NCBI GenBank assembly: GCA_947174995.1
Contig: CAMWLC010000012.1
Span: 1 to 59,389, forward strand
Origin: an uncultured Porphyromonadaceae bacterium
GTDB taxonomy: Bacteria > Bacteroidota > Bacteroidia > Bacteroidales > Muribaculaceae
DNA: 59,389 bases
Direction: 5' to 3'
Below, piece by piece: positions 29,963-38,377 of this stretch. The notes under the pieces were generated by a model. That model was not told the origin of the DNA and ran no database searches. It saw only the letters and a list, made by a program, of their open reading frames with translations. The first letter of the stretch is position 1, and every line of letters begins with the position of its first letter. Made by a program: the position numbers and the translations under genes.

Positions 29963-31672
29963 TCAGCATACGAATACCATGACCAGACCGCAGAGTATCA
30001 GCAGGGTGTTGCCTATGGCATACGTGATGGTGTAACCCATGGCGGGGACGGTGGATTGCAGCGAGTCCTGTATGGCTCCGAGAGCGGCTGTCGTCACGCG
30101 GCTTCCGGCCACGCATCCGAGGTTGATGGCCGGATGGAATTTAAACACCTTGTCGCCGAGCCAGATGCCTATGAGCAGGGGGACTGTGGTGGCTATTGCT
30201 CCGGCCACAAGGAGCTGCCAACCCACCTGCTGCAGGCCGGAGATGAACGTCGGGCCGGCCGAGATGCCGATGACGGCGATAAACATGTTAAGGCCCACGT
30301 TATTGAATATCCACACCGCCGAGTCGGGGATATATCCGAAGGTGGGGTGCTTGGAGCGGAGCCATCCCAGCACGAGTCCGGCTATGAGGGCGCCTCCGCT
30401 GGTGGATAGGCTGATGGGGATTCCTCCGATGTGAAGGGCTAAGGCTCCGATAAGAGCACCGATGGCTATTCCAAGACCCACGAACACCATGTCGGAGGCA
30501 GTGGTGGGTTTGTCGGGATAGCCTATCCGGGATGCGGCCGCATTGACATCGGCCACGGGTCCGGTGAGCCGCAGTATGTCGCCCCGCTGGAGACGCGTGG
30601 CGGCGAGCACCGGTATCTCGGTCCCTCCGCGCTTGATGGATTCTATTACCACGCCGTGATACTGCGCGGACTTGCGGAAGTCTCCGACGGTGGTGCCTAT
30701 GAAGTTTTTCGAGGCTACCATGACCGGTATCTCCTCCACGGGGAAGGCCAGGAGGGCTGCATCGGAAATCTCCGGCCCTATCCATGACTCATCCTCGATG
30801 ATGAACTCGCGTCTGCCTGAAATCACCACATCGTCACCCTTTGAGATGCGGAAGTCGGGCGCGGGGGTGGTAGTGACCGTCTGCCCCGAGCGCACTCTCT
30901 CCACGAAGAGGCGGCGTCCTTTGGAAGCCATGAAGGCCTCGGTCTCGGCCACGGTGCGCGGAGTGGAGAAAAAGTCGTTTTGCGTTTTGTATGCGCGGTA
31001 GACCACCGGATGCCATGCGTTGACCAGGGCCGGGTCAGAAGCGGTGGGATCCTGATTCATGCTTCGCTCGAGGTCTTCTGTCTGCTGACGCACCTTCTTG
31101 AGACCGCCGAGCATCATGGGGCCGAGCGACCCGAGAATCCATGCCGAGCCGATGGTGCCGAATATGTATGTCACGGCGTAGGCCACGGGGATGATGTCGG
31201 TCCAGGCCTGCTTGTCGGCAGCCGAGGCATTGAGGGTGCCGATGGTGTCGTCGGCCACTCCGATGACAGCCGAGACGGTCTGGGCTCCGGCGAAGAGGCC
31301 GGCTGCCTCCCCGGCACTGTAATGGAAAAGCTTGGCTACGCCGATTGTCGTGGCGAGTACGATGGCGCACATCACCACGGCAAACATCACCTGCTTGAGT
31401 CCCGAGCCGCGAAGGGAGGCGAAAAACTGAGGCCCAACGCTGTATCCTATGGCAAAGAGGAATAGGAGGAAAAACACCTGTTTGAGGGGTCCGGGCACGG
31501 CTATGTCAAACTGGCCGACGAGCACGCCGACGAGCAGCACCGAAGTGACGGTGCCTAACGAGAATGTCTTGTATCTGAACCGTCCTATCCAGAAGCCGAT
31601 GCCGATCGTGAGAAAAATCGCTATCGCGGGATTATCGCGCAGAGTCTTTAATAACCAGTCAAGTATTTCCAT
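29963..31672 (-). CDS. aspT: Aspartate:alanine antiporter
   Basis: A 569-residue member of the AAE (aspartate:alanine exchanger) family. Two blocks of five to six membrane helices (about 1-180 and 380-569) flank a cytoplasmic region with two TrkA-C-like domains (FRISKGDDVVISGRREF and GDILRLTGPVADV). The conserved GAQTVSAVIGVADD block and the later LGCVAGSRVTTAALGAI are the paired re-entrant motifs. Import of aspartate(-) in exchange for alanine, with decarboxylation consuming a proton inside, yields a proton gradient. It is the first gene of the aspT-aspD operon; an inserted element separates the two. Confidence 0.95.
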   Translation of the reverse strand: MEILDWLLKTLRDNPAIAIFLTIGIGFWIGRFRYKTFSLGTVTSVLLVGVLVGQFDIAVPGPLKQVFFLLFLFAIGYSVGPQFFASLRGSGLKQVMFAVVMCAIVLATTIGVAKLFHYSAGEAAGLFAGAQTVSAVIGVADDTIGTLNASAADKQAWTDIIPVAYAVTYIFGTIGSAWILGSLGPMMLGGLKKVRQQTEDLERSMNQDPTASDPALVNAWHPVVYRAYKTQNDFFSTPRTVAETEAFMASKGRRLFVERVRSGQTVTTTPAPDFRISKGDDVVISGRREFIIEDESWIGPEISDAALLAFPVEEIPVMVASKNFIGTTVGDFRKSAQYHGVVIESIKRGGTEIPVLAATRLQRGDILRLTGPVADVNAAASRIGYPDKPTTASDMVFVGLGIAIGALIGALALHIGGIPISLSTSGGALIAGLVLGWLRSKHPTFGYIPDSAVWIFNNVGLNMFIAVIGISAGPTFISGLQQVGWQLLVAGAIATTVPLLIGIWLGDKVFKFHPAINLGCVAGSRVTTAALGAIQDSLQSTVPAMGYTITYAIGNTLLILCGLVMVFVC

Positions 31673-31704
31673 AGTTTATCAACACGCTGATATTCGATTT
31701 TGTT

Positions 31705-31734
31705 GACCCTCATTTTTTGTGAGATGGGGCCTAA
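31705..31734 (+). repeat. Copy of the aspD-flanking repeat between pckA and aspT
   Basis: GACCCTCATTTTTTGTGAGA and the following GATGGGGCCTAA part match 27986-28012 (inverted, 25 of 26 bases over the shared part) and 28028-28048 (direct, 21 of 21). The aspT-aspD operon is therefore bracketed by related repeats about 3.7 kb apart. Confidence 0.85.
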
Positions 31735-31736
31735 AG

Positions 31737-31773
31737 CGGAGGCCGCGTCTCCCGACGGGAAACGCGGCCTCCG
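31737..31773 (-). terminator. Terminator after pckA
   Basis: A perfect 12-bp stem (31737-31748 with 31762-31773) enclosing a second small CCCG/CGGG stem, 43 bases past the pckA stop. The minus-strand tail is not T-rich. Confidence 0.7.
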
Positions 31774-31815
31774 AATATGTGTCCGTTACTGCCATTCGGC
31801 AGTGCGGCAGGTGTA

Positions 31816-33420
31816 TCAATCGATGTGGGGACCTGCCTTTGCCAGCTCCTTGCCGACGGGGTTGGTCTCAAACTTCTTGAAGTTCTTGATGAACATCTCG
31901 GCGAGTTCCTTGGCCTTAACGTCCCACTCCTTGGGATCGGCGTAGGTGTCACGCGGATCGAGGATGGCGCTGTTGACGCCGGGGAGTTCGGTGGGGATCA
32001 CGAAATCGAAGTAGGGGAGCACCTTCGTGGGAGCCTTCTCGATGTCGCCGTTGAGGATGTCGTCGATGATGCCGCGCGTGTCAGGGATGGAGATACGCTT
32101 GCCGGTGCCGTTCCATCCGGTGTTGACCAGATATGCCTTGGCGCCGTTGGCCTTCATCTTCTTCACGAGTTCCTCGGCATACTTCGTGGGGTGGAGCGAA
32201 AGGAACGCTGCGCCGAAGCAAGCGGAGAAGGTGGGAGTGGGCTCGGTGATGCCGCGCTCGGTGCCTGCGAGCTTGGCGGTGAAGCCGCTCAGGAAGTAGT
32301 ACTGTGCCTGCTCGTCGTTGAGGATGGCTACCGGGGGAAGCACGCCGAATGCGTCAGCCGACAGGAAGATAACCTGCTTTGCGGCGGGACCCTTCGATAC
32401 GGGCTTCACGATGTTCTCGATGTGGTAGATGGGATAGGAGACGCGGGTGTTCTCAGTCACGCTCTTGTCGGCGAAGTCGGGCACCTCGTCCACTACGGTC
32501 ACGTTCTCGAGAAGCGCGTCGCGCTTGATGGCGCCGTAGATGTCGGGCTCGTTCTCCTTGGAGAGGTTGATGACCTTGGCGTAGCATCCGCCTTCGTAGT
32601 TGAAGACGCCCTCGTCGTCCCAGCCGTGCTCGTCGTCGCCGATGAGCTTACGCTTCGGGTCGGTGGAAAGGGTGGTCTTGCCGGTGCCGGAGAGGCCGAA
32701 GAAGATAGCTGACTCGGTCTCGTCCATGTTGGTGTTGGCCGAGCAGTGCATCGAGGCGATACCGCGCAGGGGGTTGAAGTAGTTCATCATGGAGAACATA
32801 CCCTTCTTCATCTCGCCGCCATACCAGGTGTTGAGGATGACCTGCTCTTTCTGCTTGATGTTGAAGGCCACTACGGTCTCGGAGTGGAGGCCGAGTTCCT
32901 TGTAGTTCTCCACCTTGGCCTTGGAGGCGTTGAATACCACGAAGTCGGGGGTGAAGTCCTTGAGTTCCTCCTCGGTGGGACGGATGAACATGTTGGTCAC
33001 GAAGTGAGCCTGCCATGCCACTTCCATGATGAAGCGCACTTTCAGGCGGGTGGCGGGGTTGGCGCCGCAGAAGCAGTCGACAACGTAGAGCACCTTGTCG
33101 CTGAGCTCTTTGACAGCCTTCTCGCGGAGTTCGTCCCACACCTCGGTGGTGATGGGCTTGTTGTCGTTCTTGTATTCCTCGGTGGTCCACCATACGGTGT
33201 TTTCGGTGACATCGTCCTTCACCAGGTATTTGTCCTTGGGGCTACGGCCGGTGTAGATGCCGGTCATTACGTCCACGGCGCCGAGGTTGGTCTTGATGCC
33301 CTTCTCATAGCCTTCGAGGGCGGGGTTGGTCTCGTCTTTGTAGAGCTGTTCGTAGGAGGGGTTGTGGATGATTTCCTTTACATCCTTAATGCCATACTGG
33401 GCAAGATTGAGTTCTGCCAT
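31816..33420 (-). CDS. pckA: Phosphoenolpyruvate carboxykinase (ATP)
   Basis: A 534-residue ATP-type PEPCK, which interconverts oxaloacetate and PEP plus CO2. The substrate site RSPKDKY, the kinase-1a P-loop [11 protein letters not shown], the kinase-2 [19 protein letters not shown] and the adenine-binding [11 protein letters not shown] are all visible. In Bacteroidota, PEPCK often runs as PEP carboxylation in the succinate route, consuming CO2 and making ATP. The adjacent aspartate decarboxylase releases CO2, so proximity could be useful, but the two have separate control signals. It has its own promoter and terminator. Confidence 0.97.
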   Translation of the reverse strand: MAELNLAQYGIKDVKEIIHNPSYEQLYKDETNPALEGYEKGIKTNLGAVDVMTGIYTGRSPKDKYLVKDDVTENTVWWTTEEYKNDNKPITTEVWDELREKAVKELSDKVLYVVDCFCGANPATRLKVRFIMEVAWQAHFVTNMFIRPTEEELKDFTPDFVVFNASKAKVENYKELGLHSETVVAFNIKQKEQVILNTWYGGEMKKGMFSMMNYFNPLRGIASMHCSANTNMDETESAIFFGLSGTGKTTLSTDPKRKLIGDDEHGWDDEGVFNYEGGCYAKVINLSKENEPDIYGAIKRDALLENVTVVDEVPDFADKSVTENTRVSYPIYHIENIVKPVSKGPAAKQVIFLSADAFGVLPPVAILNDEQAQYYFLSGFTAKLAGTERGITEPTPTFSACFGAAFLSLHPTKYAEELVKKMKANGAKAYLVNTGWNGTGKRISIPDTRGIIDDILNGDIEKAPTKVLPYFDFVIPTELPGVNSAILDPRDTYADPKEWDVKAKELAEMFIKNFKKFETNPVGKELAKAGPHID

Positions 33421-33569
33421 ATCTGTTTGGTATATTAAAGAATTTGTATTGATTAAACCTTATTTTTACCTGTTGCCGACCGGGTGTGCGCCGTGCTGTG
33501 TCCGCTCCTGCGGGGCGTCGTTCTTTCCCCGGTCTCCTATATAAACAATCGGACACCCCGATTTTGCTG

Positions 33570-33577
33570 CAAAATTA
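33570..33577 (-). promoter_or_regulatory. -7 box of pckA
   Basis: TAATTTTG on the minus strand matches TAnnTTTG and gives a leader of about 145 bases before the start codon. I see no clear -33 partner at 19-21 bases. Confidence 0.5.
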
Positions 33578-33604
33578 ATGATAATTTTTCAAAAAATCGT
33601 CTGA

Positions 33605-34000
33605 TTACGGAAAAAATTCCATAATTATCGTCCAAAGGCGGGGCAGGAATATGATTGCTCCGGCTGCGGCCGCTCCCGCGGCCGTCAGGAGCACGGCGGC
33701 CGCGGCGGTGTCCTTAGCCTTTCCGATGAGGGGATGTCGCTCCGCTCCGAAGCGGTCGCAGAGGGCTTCGACGGCGGAGTTGAGGGCCTCGGCCGCGAGC
33801 ACCAGGGCTATGCACATCACTATTGCCACCCATTCCAGGCGCGATATGCCGAGCCATGCTCCGAGACCGATCGCCACGACGGCGGCGCATAGATGTATGC
33901 GGGCGTTATGCTCGTCGCGCACCAGCGCCACTATCCCCTGCCAGGCATACCGGAACGAGCGCCCGCGCGCCCTCCACGAAAATCCCTCATTGGTTTGCAT
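33605..34000 (-). CDS. dgkA: Diacylglycerol/undecaprenol kinase family protein
   Basis: A 131-residue membrane protein of the prokaryotic DgkA family, starting at 34000 (MQTNEGFSWRARGRSF). The longer frame overlaps the upstream lipoprotein gene. Conserved features include a basic N-terminal segment (RSFRYAWQGI), EHNARIH, the signature ALNSAVEALCDR (E-A-L-N-x-A-x-E) and DTAAAAVLLTAAGA. Three membrane helices are predicted. It phosphorylates diacylglycerol or, in many Gram-positives, undecaprenol; both suit lipid recycling of the envelope. The gene follows the lipoprotein gene by 10 bases. Confidence 0.9.
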   Translation of the reverse strand: MQTNEGFSWRARGRSFRYAWQGIVALVRDEHNARIHLCAAVVAIGLGAWLGISRLEWVAIVMCIALVLAAEALNSAVEALCDRFGAERHPLIGKAKDTAAAAVLLTAAGAAAAGAIIFLPRLWTIIMEFFP

Positions 34001-34010
34001 CGTTGTATGT

Positions 34011-35447
34011 TCAGTTTTCGGGTTCTGTCGGCGGGGCGTAAACGTAGGCACCGAGGGCGGGATTGCCGTCGGCAAGGCGGTTGAGACCGTCCATGTCGGT
34101 AAGCGTCAAGGAGTTGACGTATGCCGGATTGCCGGTGCCGATGGCCGGTGACTCCGGGCGCAGACGGTAGTTGAAATAGTAGTCGGAGCGCACCGTGTAG
34201 AAGAGCGGGTCTTCCCCTCCGATGCAGTCTATGAAATGCTCGTCGTTATCCACGTTGGCCTTCAGTAGCACGTTGCGCAGATATACCTCGGAGCCGGCGA
34301 GGTCCGGAGTGTTGATGTCCGAGGCCATGCCGTAGATGATGGAGTTGTCAAACGAGGCCTGCATCAGGGGGAGCGCCTCGGCTCCCTCCTGCGGTTTGTC
34401 GGGCAGACAGTGCAGCAGGGTGAGCAGGGGCTGCGATGGGATGGCGAAGAGATAGTTGTTGGCGATGGTGCACTGCGAGAAGTCATGGATACCTCCCGTC
34501 AGGCGCACCACGGCCTCGGCCGCCTCAGAGAAGCAGACCCCGTAGGCATCCACGCGGGCGTACTCGGCCGAGAGCACCGTGGACTGGGAGTTGTGCAGCC
34601 AGGAGTTGACCAGGAGGAGCTTGCGGCGGTCGAGGCCTCCCCCGGAATCCACGCGCAGACCGTGTGATGTGGAGCGCATGTCCACGTATTCCAGGCGGTT
34701 ATCAAACGATTCGGGGGCGATGGTAACACCCTGCCACTGCCCGGCCAGGATGTCATAGCCTATGCCCGGGAGCACGTTGTCGAGACGGTCGCCGCGCATC
34801 TGCACGGGATGCCCCGCGCGGCCCACGGCCTCGATGCGTCCGCGCACCACGAGCCTTGCCTTGTCGTGAAACAGCAAGCGCGTGTCAGGCTCCAGGCGCA
34901 GCACGGCTCCGGGGGCCACCACCAGCGAGTCATAGACTACGTAAGGGCGCTCGGCGGTGAAGGTGGCGTCAGCCGTGAGGGTCTCTGCGCGAAGACGTGT
35001 GACGTTCTGCCCGTAGGCCTCCACCACCACGGTCTGCTCCACACCGTTGGTCACGAACTCCAGCTCGTCCTCCACCAGGAAGGGACGCGAGGTGTCGGTG
35101 GGGTCGATGAAGCACTCCACGAATACGAATATCGAGTCGTTGGGCCGGATCTCGACGTTGGCGAAGGAGGTGCCCGAGACTCCGTCCACATTCAGCGAGA
35201 AATCCGACGGCGATTTGCGAAACCGTATAGAGGAGATGCTGATTGACTTCGAGGCTCGGTTGTAGACCTTGAGGCGTGCTGTCGGGGTGCCCAAGTCGGT
35301 AAACACCGTGTCGAACCTCAACGTGTCTGTCGAGAACGAGAGCACATCCGAGGGTGAGGTGGTGAAGCTGTCGCTGATACACGATTGCGCTATTACGGTG
35401 AGGAGTATCCCGAGCAGGAACACCGGAAGGAGGCGGAGGGTCTTCAT
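34011..35447 (-). CDS. Right-handed beta-helix-like lipoprotein of unknown function
   Basis: A 478-residue lipoprotein with lipobox AQSC (Cys at residue 23) after a clear signal. The first 150 residues resemble Ig-like choice-of-anchor segments (FDTVFTDLGTPTARLKVYNRASKSISISSIRF); from about 165 the sequence shows repeated short strands with VRGRIEAVG, VQMRGD, WQGVTIAP, SHGLRVDSGG, consistent with a parallel beta-helix. Proteins of this type are common in Bacteroidales near lipid A genes but have no defined job. It lies divergently from lpxB and directly upstream of dgkA. Confidence 0.7.
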   Translation of the reverse strand: MKTLRLLPVFLLGILLTVIAQSCISDSFTTSPSDVLSFSTDTLRFDTVFTDLGTPTARLKVYNRASKSISISSIRFRKSPSDFSLNVDGVSGTSFANVEIRPNDSIFVFVECFIDPTDTSRPFLVEDELEFVTNGVEQTVVVEAYGQNVTRLRAETLTADATFTAERPYVVYDSLVVAPGAVLRLEPDTRLLFHDKARLVVRGRIEAVGRAGHPVQMRGDRLDNVLPGIGYDILAGQWQGVTIAPESFDNRLEYVDMRSTSHGLRVDSGGGLDRRKLLLVNSWLHNSQSTVLSAEYARVDAYGVCFSEAAEAVVRLTGGIHDFSQCTIANNYLFAIPSQPLLTLLHCLPDKPQEGAEALPLMQASFDNSIIYGMASDINTPDLAGSEVYLRNVLLKANVDNDEHFIDCIGGEDPLFYTVRSDYYFNYRLRPESPAIGTGNPAYVNSLTLTDMDGLNRLADGNPALGAYVYAPPTEPEN

Positions 35448-35531
35448 ACGTGATTGGTGGCCCGTAAATTTAATGTGGCTTATACGAAAAACGCCCCCCC
35501 GCGCGTAATATTGTAGTAAACATCAGTCAGC

Positions 35532-36665
35532 ATGAAATACATGATAGTGGCCGGCGAAGCGTCCGGCGACCTGCACGCCTCCAATGTCATCGCCCGTCTG
35601 CGCCAGCTTGATTCGGGAGCGGAGTTCCGTTTTCTCGGGGGCGACCTGATGGCCACGGCCTCGGGCCGGGAGCCGGAGATACACTATGACCGCATGAACG
35701 TTATGGGTTTCGCGGAGGTGGTGCGCCATCTTCCGACACTGCTTTCGATTCTGCGCGAAGCCAAGCGTATGGTGCGCGAGTGGCGTCCGGATGTGCTTCT
35801 GCTGGTGGACTATCCGAGTTTCAATCTCCGCCTGGCCCGTTATGCCGTGAGGCGCGGGGTGAGGGTTGAGTGGTTCATATCCCCCAAGGTGTGGGCCTGG
35901 AAGGAGTGGAGGGTCAAGACACTGAAGCGCGTAGTGGCGCGGATGTACTGCATACTCCCCTTCGAGATTCCCTTTTACAGGAAGCATGATTACGGCGGCG
36001 CGGTGTATGTCGGAAATCCCTCCGTGGGCGAAATCGATCATGCCCTGGGCCATCTCCCGCCGCTGAAATATTTTCTGGAGCGCCAGGGTGTCACCGACAC
36101 GCGCCCCATCATAGCGCTGCTCCCCGGCTCGCGGCGCAGCGAGATCAGCACCAATCTCCCCCTGATGCTCGAAGCCGCCCGCCGCTTCTCCGATTATCAG
36201 ATCATAGTGGCCGCCGCCCCGGCCGTGCCGGAGAAGTTTTACCGTGAGATAGCGCAGGACCCCGGACTGGCGCTCTCCTTCGGCTCCACAGTCACGCTGC
36301 TGAAATATTCCCGGGCCGCTCTCGTGACCTCGGGCACAGCCACACTGGAGACGGCCCTCGTGGGGACGCCTCAGGTGGTGTGCTACCGTGCGAGCGGCAA
36401 GGAGTGGATGTATAACGTGATGGAGAAGGTGCTCAAGGTGAAATACGTGTCTCTCCCGAATCTCATCATGGGCAATTCCATAGTGCCGGAGCTGTTGCTC
36501 CACAAGTGCACGGCCGAGAGCATCGCCCACGAGCTCTCCCCGCTGCTTCAGAACTCACCCCAGCGCGAGTGGCAGCTTTCGGGCTACCGCAACATGCGCC
36601 GTCGCCTGGGCAATGACGATGCCGCACGCCGTGTGGCCGAACTGGTCTATAATTCCGTGAAGTAG
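35532..36665 (+). CDS. lpxB: Lipid-A-disaccharide synthase
   Basis: A 377-residue GT19 enzyme, which joins UDP-2,3-diacylglucosamine to lipid X to give the lipid A disaccharide. The N-terminal VAGEASGDLHASNV, the VDYPSFNLRLA block, SPKVWAWKEWR and the C-terminal LPGSRRSEI, TSGTATLETALVGTPQVVCYR and NLIMGNSIVPEL segments are family hallmarks. Length is typical. It is a peripheral membrane protein on the cytoplasmic side. It has an apparent promoter in the AT-rich gap before it, and its end overlaps the convergent HAD-AroB gene by 19 bases. Confidence 0.96.
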   Translation: MKYMIVAGEASGDLHASNVIARLRQLDSGAEFRFLGGDLMATASGREPEIHYDRMNVMGFAEVVRHLPTLLSILREAKRMVREWRPDVLLLVDYPSFNLRLARYAVRRGVRVEWFISPKVWAWKEWRVKTLKRVVARMYCILPFEIPFYRKHDYGGAVYVGNPSVGEIDHALGHLPPLKYFLERQGVTDTRPIIALLPGSRRSEISTNLPLMLEAARRFSDYQIIVAAAPAVPEKFYREIAQDPGLALSFGSTVTLLKYSRAALVTSGTATLETALVGTPQVVCYRASGKEWMYNVMEKVLKVKYVSLPNLIMGNSIVPELLLHKCTAESIAHELSPLLQNSPQREWQLSGYRNMRRRLGNDDAARRVAELVYNSVK

Positions 36666-38344
36666 ATGTCCAGGGCGTCGCGGATGTCCTGCGCGGAGGG
36701 GTTACAGTCGATGACGGCCTCTCCGGGGGCACGCAGCAGGGTGAAGTTGGGCCGGCCGGCGCGGCTGTTTTTCTTGTCGTGGCCCATAAGGACAAGCAGG
36801 CGGGGCACATCCGCGCAGCTCACCCCGATGCGCGGGAAGAGGGTGCGGAGCATGTCACGGTAGCGGTAGATGTGGGCCGAGTCCATGCCGAGGATGAGGT
36901 GTGAGAGAATCAGGGCCACGAGTATGCCGTGTGCCACAGCGATGCCGTGAGGCACCGGAGTCCCCTTCTCCAGGCAGAGGCTCTCCATGGCGTGACCTAC
37001 GGTGTGGCCAAAATTCAGAGCCTTGCGTATCCCCTTTTCGGTAGGATCGGCTTGGGTGATTTCCCTCTTGATCTCCACGCATCGCATGACTTCCGGCTCC
37101 AGACGTGTCGGGTCGGCGAGCATGGGGGCCCCCTCAAGCAGACGCGAATACAGCTCGGGGTCGGCGATGAGACCGGTCTTGAGCATCTCCCCGAAGCCTG
37201 AGAGAAGTTCCTCATGGGGCAGCGTGCCGAAGAGGCGGCAGTCTATGATCACCTTCTCGGGGGAATGGAAGGCCCCCACTTCATTCTTGTAGCTCCCGAG
37301 ATCTACTCCGGTCTTTCCCCCCGTAGCGGCGTCCACGGCCCCGAGCAGGGTGGTGGGGACATTCACGCACCTCACCCCGCGCTTGAAAGTGGCGGCCGCG
37401 AATCCTCCCATATCCGTCACCATCCCTCCGCCGATATTGACCAGCAGCGCGTGGCGTGTGGCTCCGCTTTCGGCCATGAACTCCCAGATGCGGGTCATCG
37501 ATGCGATATTCTTGTTTTCCTCGCCCGGCTCCACCGCCATGCGGGGAAGCGACATGACCTCCGGCCACTCCGCCGCCAAGCGGGGGAGCGCCAGGCGCTC
37601 CACATTACTGTCGGTGATGATAAACACCTGTCCCTCCTCACCGAGACGCTCCACGGCGTCTCTCAATACATTCAGTTCCCGGGCAAACTCATCGCGCAGG
37701 GCCTCCATCGAGGGGAAAATGGCAGCGGGATTCTCCGCTTCGAAGGCCTCGCGGGGTATCGAACCCGTGGTGACGGCCAACGTGCGGCATCCCGAAGCGA
37801 CTCCCGCACGCACGCCGAGGGGCGCGTTTTCTATGACGATAGTCTCCTCCGGTGAGGTCCCGGCCTTCTCCAGACCGCGCAGATATGGCTCCGGGTCCGG
37901 CTTGCCATGGGTGACATCATGCGCCGTCACCCTTCTGTCAGCGGGGAACGCTCCCGGATAGTCCTCGTCGAGGCGGCCGAGCAGCGAACCCTGTCCGGAG
38001 CCTGTGACGAGCACCGTGCGTATCCCGGCCCTGCGCAGCGTGGCTATCATCTCCTGCGCCCCCGGCATCAGCTCCTTGCGTCCCAGCTCGTTGAAGAGTT
38101 CCGTCTTGCGGCGGTACATCTCCCGCTTCTCCTCGTCGGAGGCTTTGCGTCCGAGTTCGCGCTCGAAAATCAGATCAATAGTGGCCGCTCCCGTCATCCC
38201 CTCGTATAGGTAAAACTCGTCGCGGTCGCACTCCACTCCATACTCGGCCATCATGCGCTGCCAGGCCAGAGTGTGGTATTTCATAGAATCATACAGCACT
38301 CCGTCCATGTCGATGAGCGCCGCCCGTATTCCCTTGAATTGCAT
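36647..38344 (-). CDS. aroB: HAD-family hydrolase fused to 3-dehydroquinate synthase
   Basis: A 565-residue two-domain protein. Residues 1-220 are a HAD hydrolase of the beta-phosphoglucomutase/sugar-phosphatase type with catalytic D12 and D14 (DMDGVLYD), TGSGQGSLL and ENAPLGVRAG. Residues 225-565 are a full 3-dehydroquinate synthase, which makes 3-dehydroquinate from DAHP in the shikimate pathway: GGGMVTDMGGF (305-315), the PTTLLGAVDAATGGKTG block and the metal ligands in the NFGHTVGH motif (444-451). AroB is normally free-standing at about 360 residues. The HAD part may hydrolyse a phosphate compound of the same pathway or be an independent passenger. Confidence 0.92.
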   Translation of the reverse strand: MQFKGIRAALIDMDGVLYDSMKYHTLAWQRMMAEYGVECDRDEFYLYEGMTGAATIDLIFERELGRKASDEEKREMYRRKTELFNELGRKELMPGAQEMIATLRRAGIRTVLVTGSGQGSLLGRLDEDYPGAFPADRRVTAHDVTHGKPDPEPYLRGLEKAGTSPEETIVIENAPLGVRAGVASGCRTLAVTTGSIPREAFEAENPAAIFPSMEALRDEFARELNVLRDAVERLGEEGQVFIITDSNVERLALPRLAAEWPEVMSLPRMAVEPGEENKNIASMTRIWEFMAESGATRHALLVNIGGGMVTDMGGFAAATFKRGVRCVNVPTTLLGAVDAATGGKTGVDLGSYKNEVGAFHSPEKVIIDCRLFGTLPHEELLSGFGEMLKTGLIADPELYSRLLEGAPMLADPTRLEPEVMRCVEIKREITQADPTEKGIRKALNFGHTVGHAMESLCLEKGTPVPHGIAVAHGILVALILSHLILGMDSAHIYRYRDMLRTLFPRIGVSCADVPRLLVLMGHDKKNSRAGRPNFTLLRAPGEAVIDCNPSAQDIRDALDIYFTEL

Positions 38345-38377
38345 ATTTGGTCAGAACTGTTTACTTTTTCACTTGGC

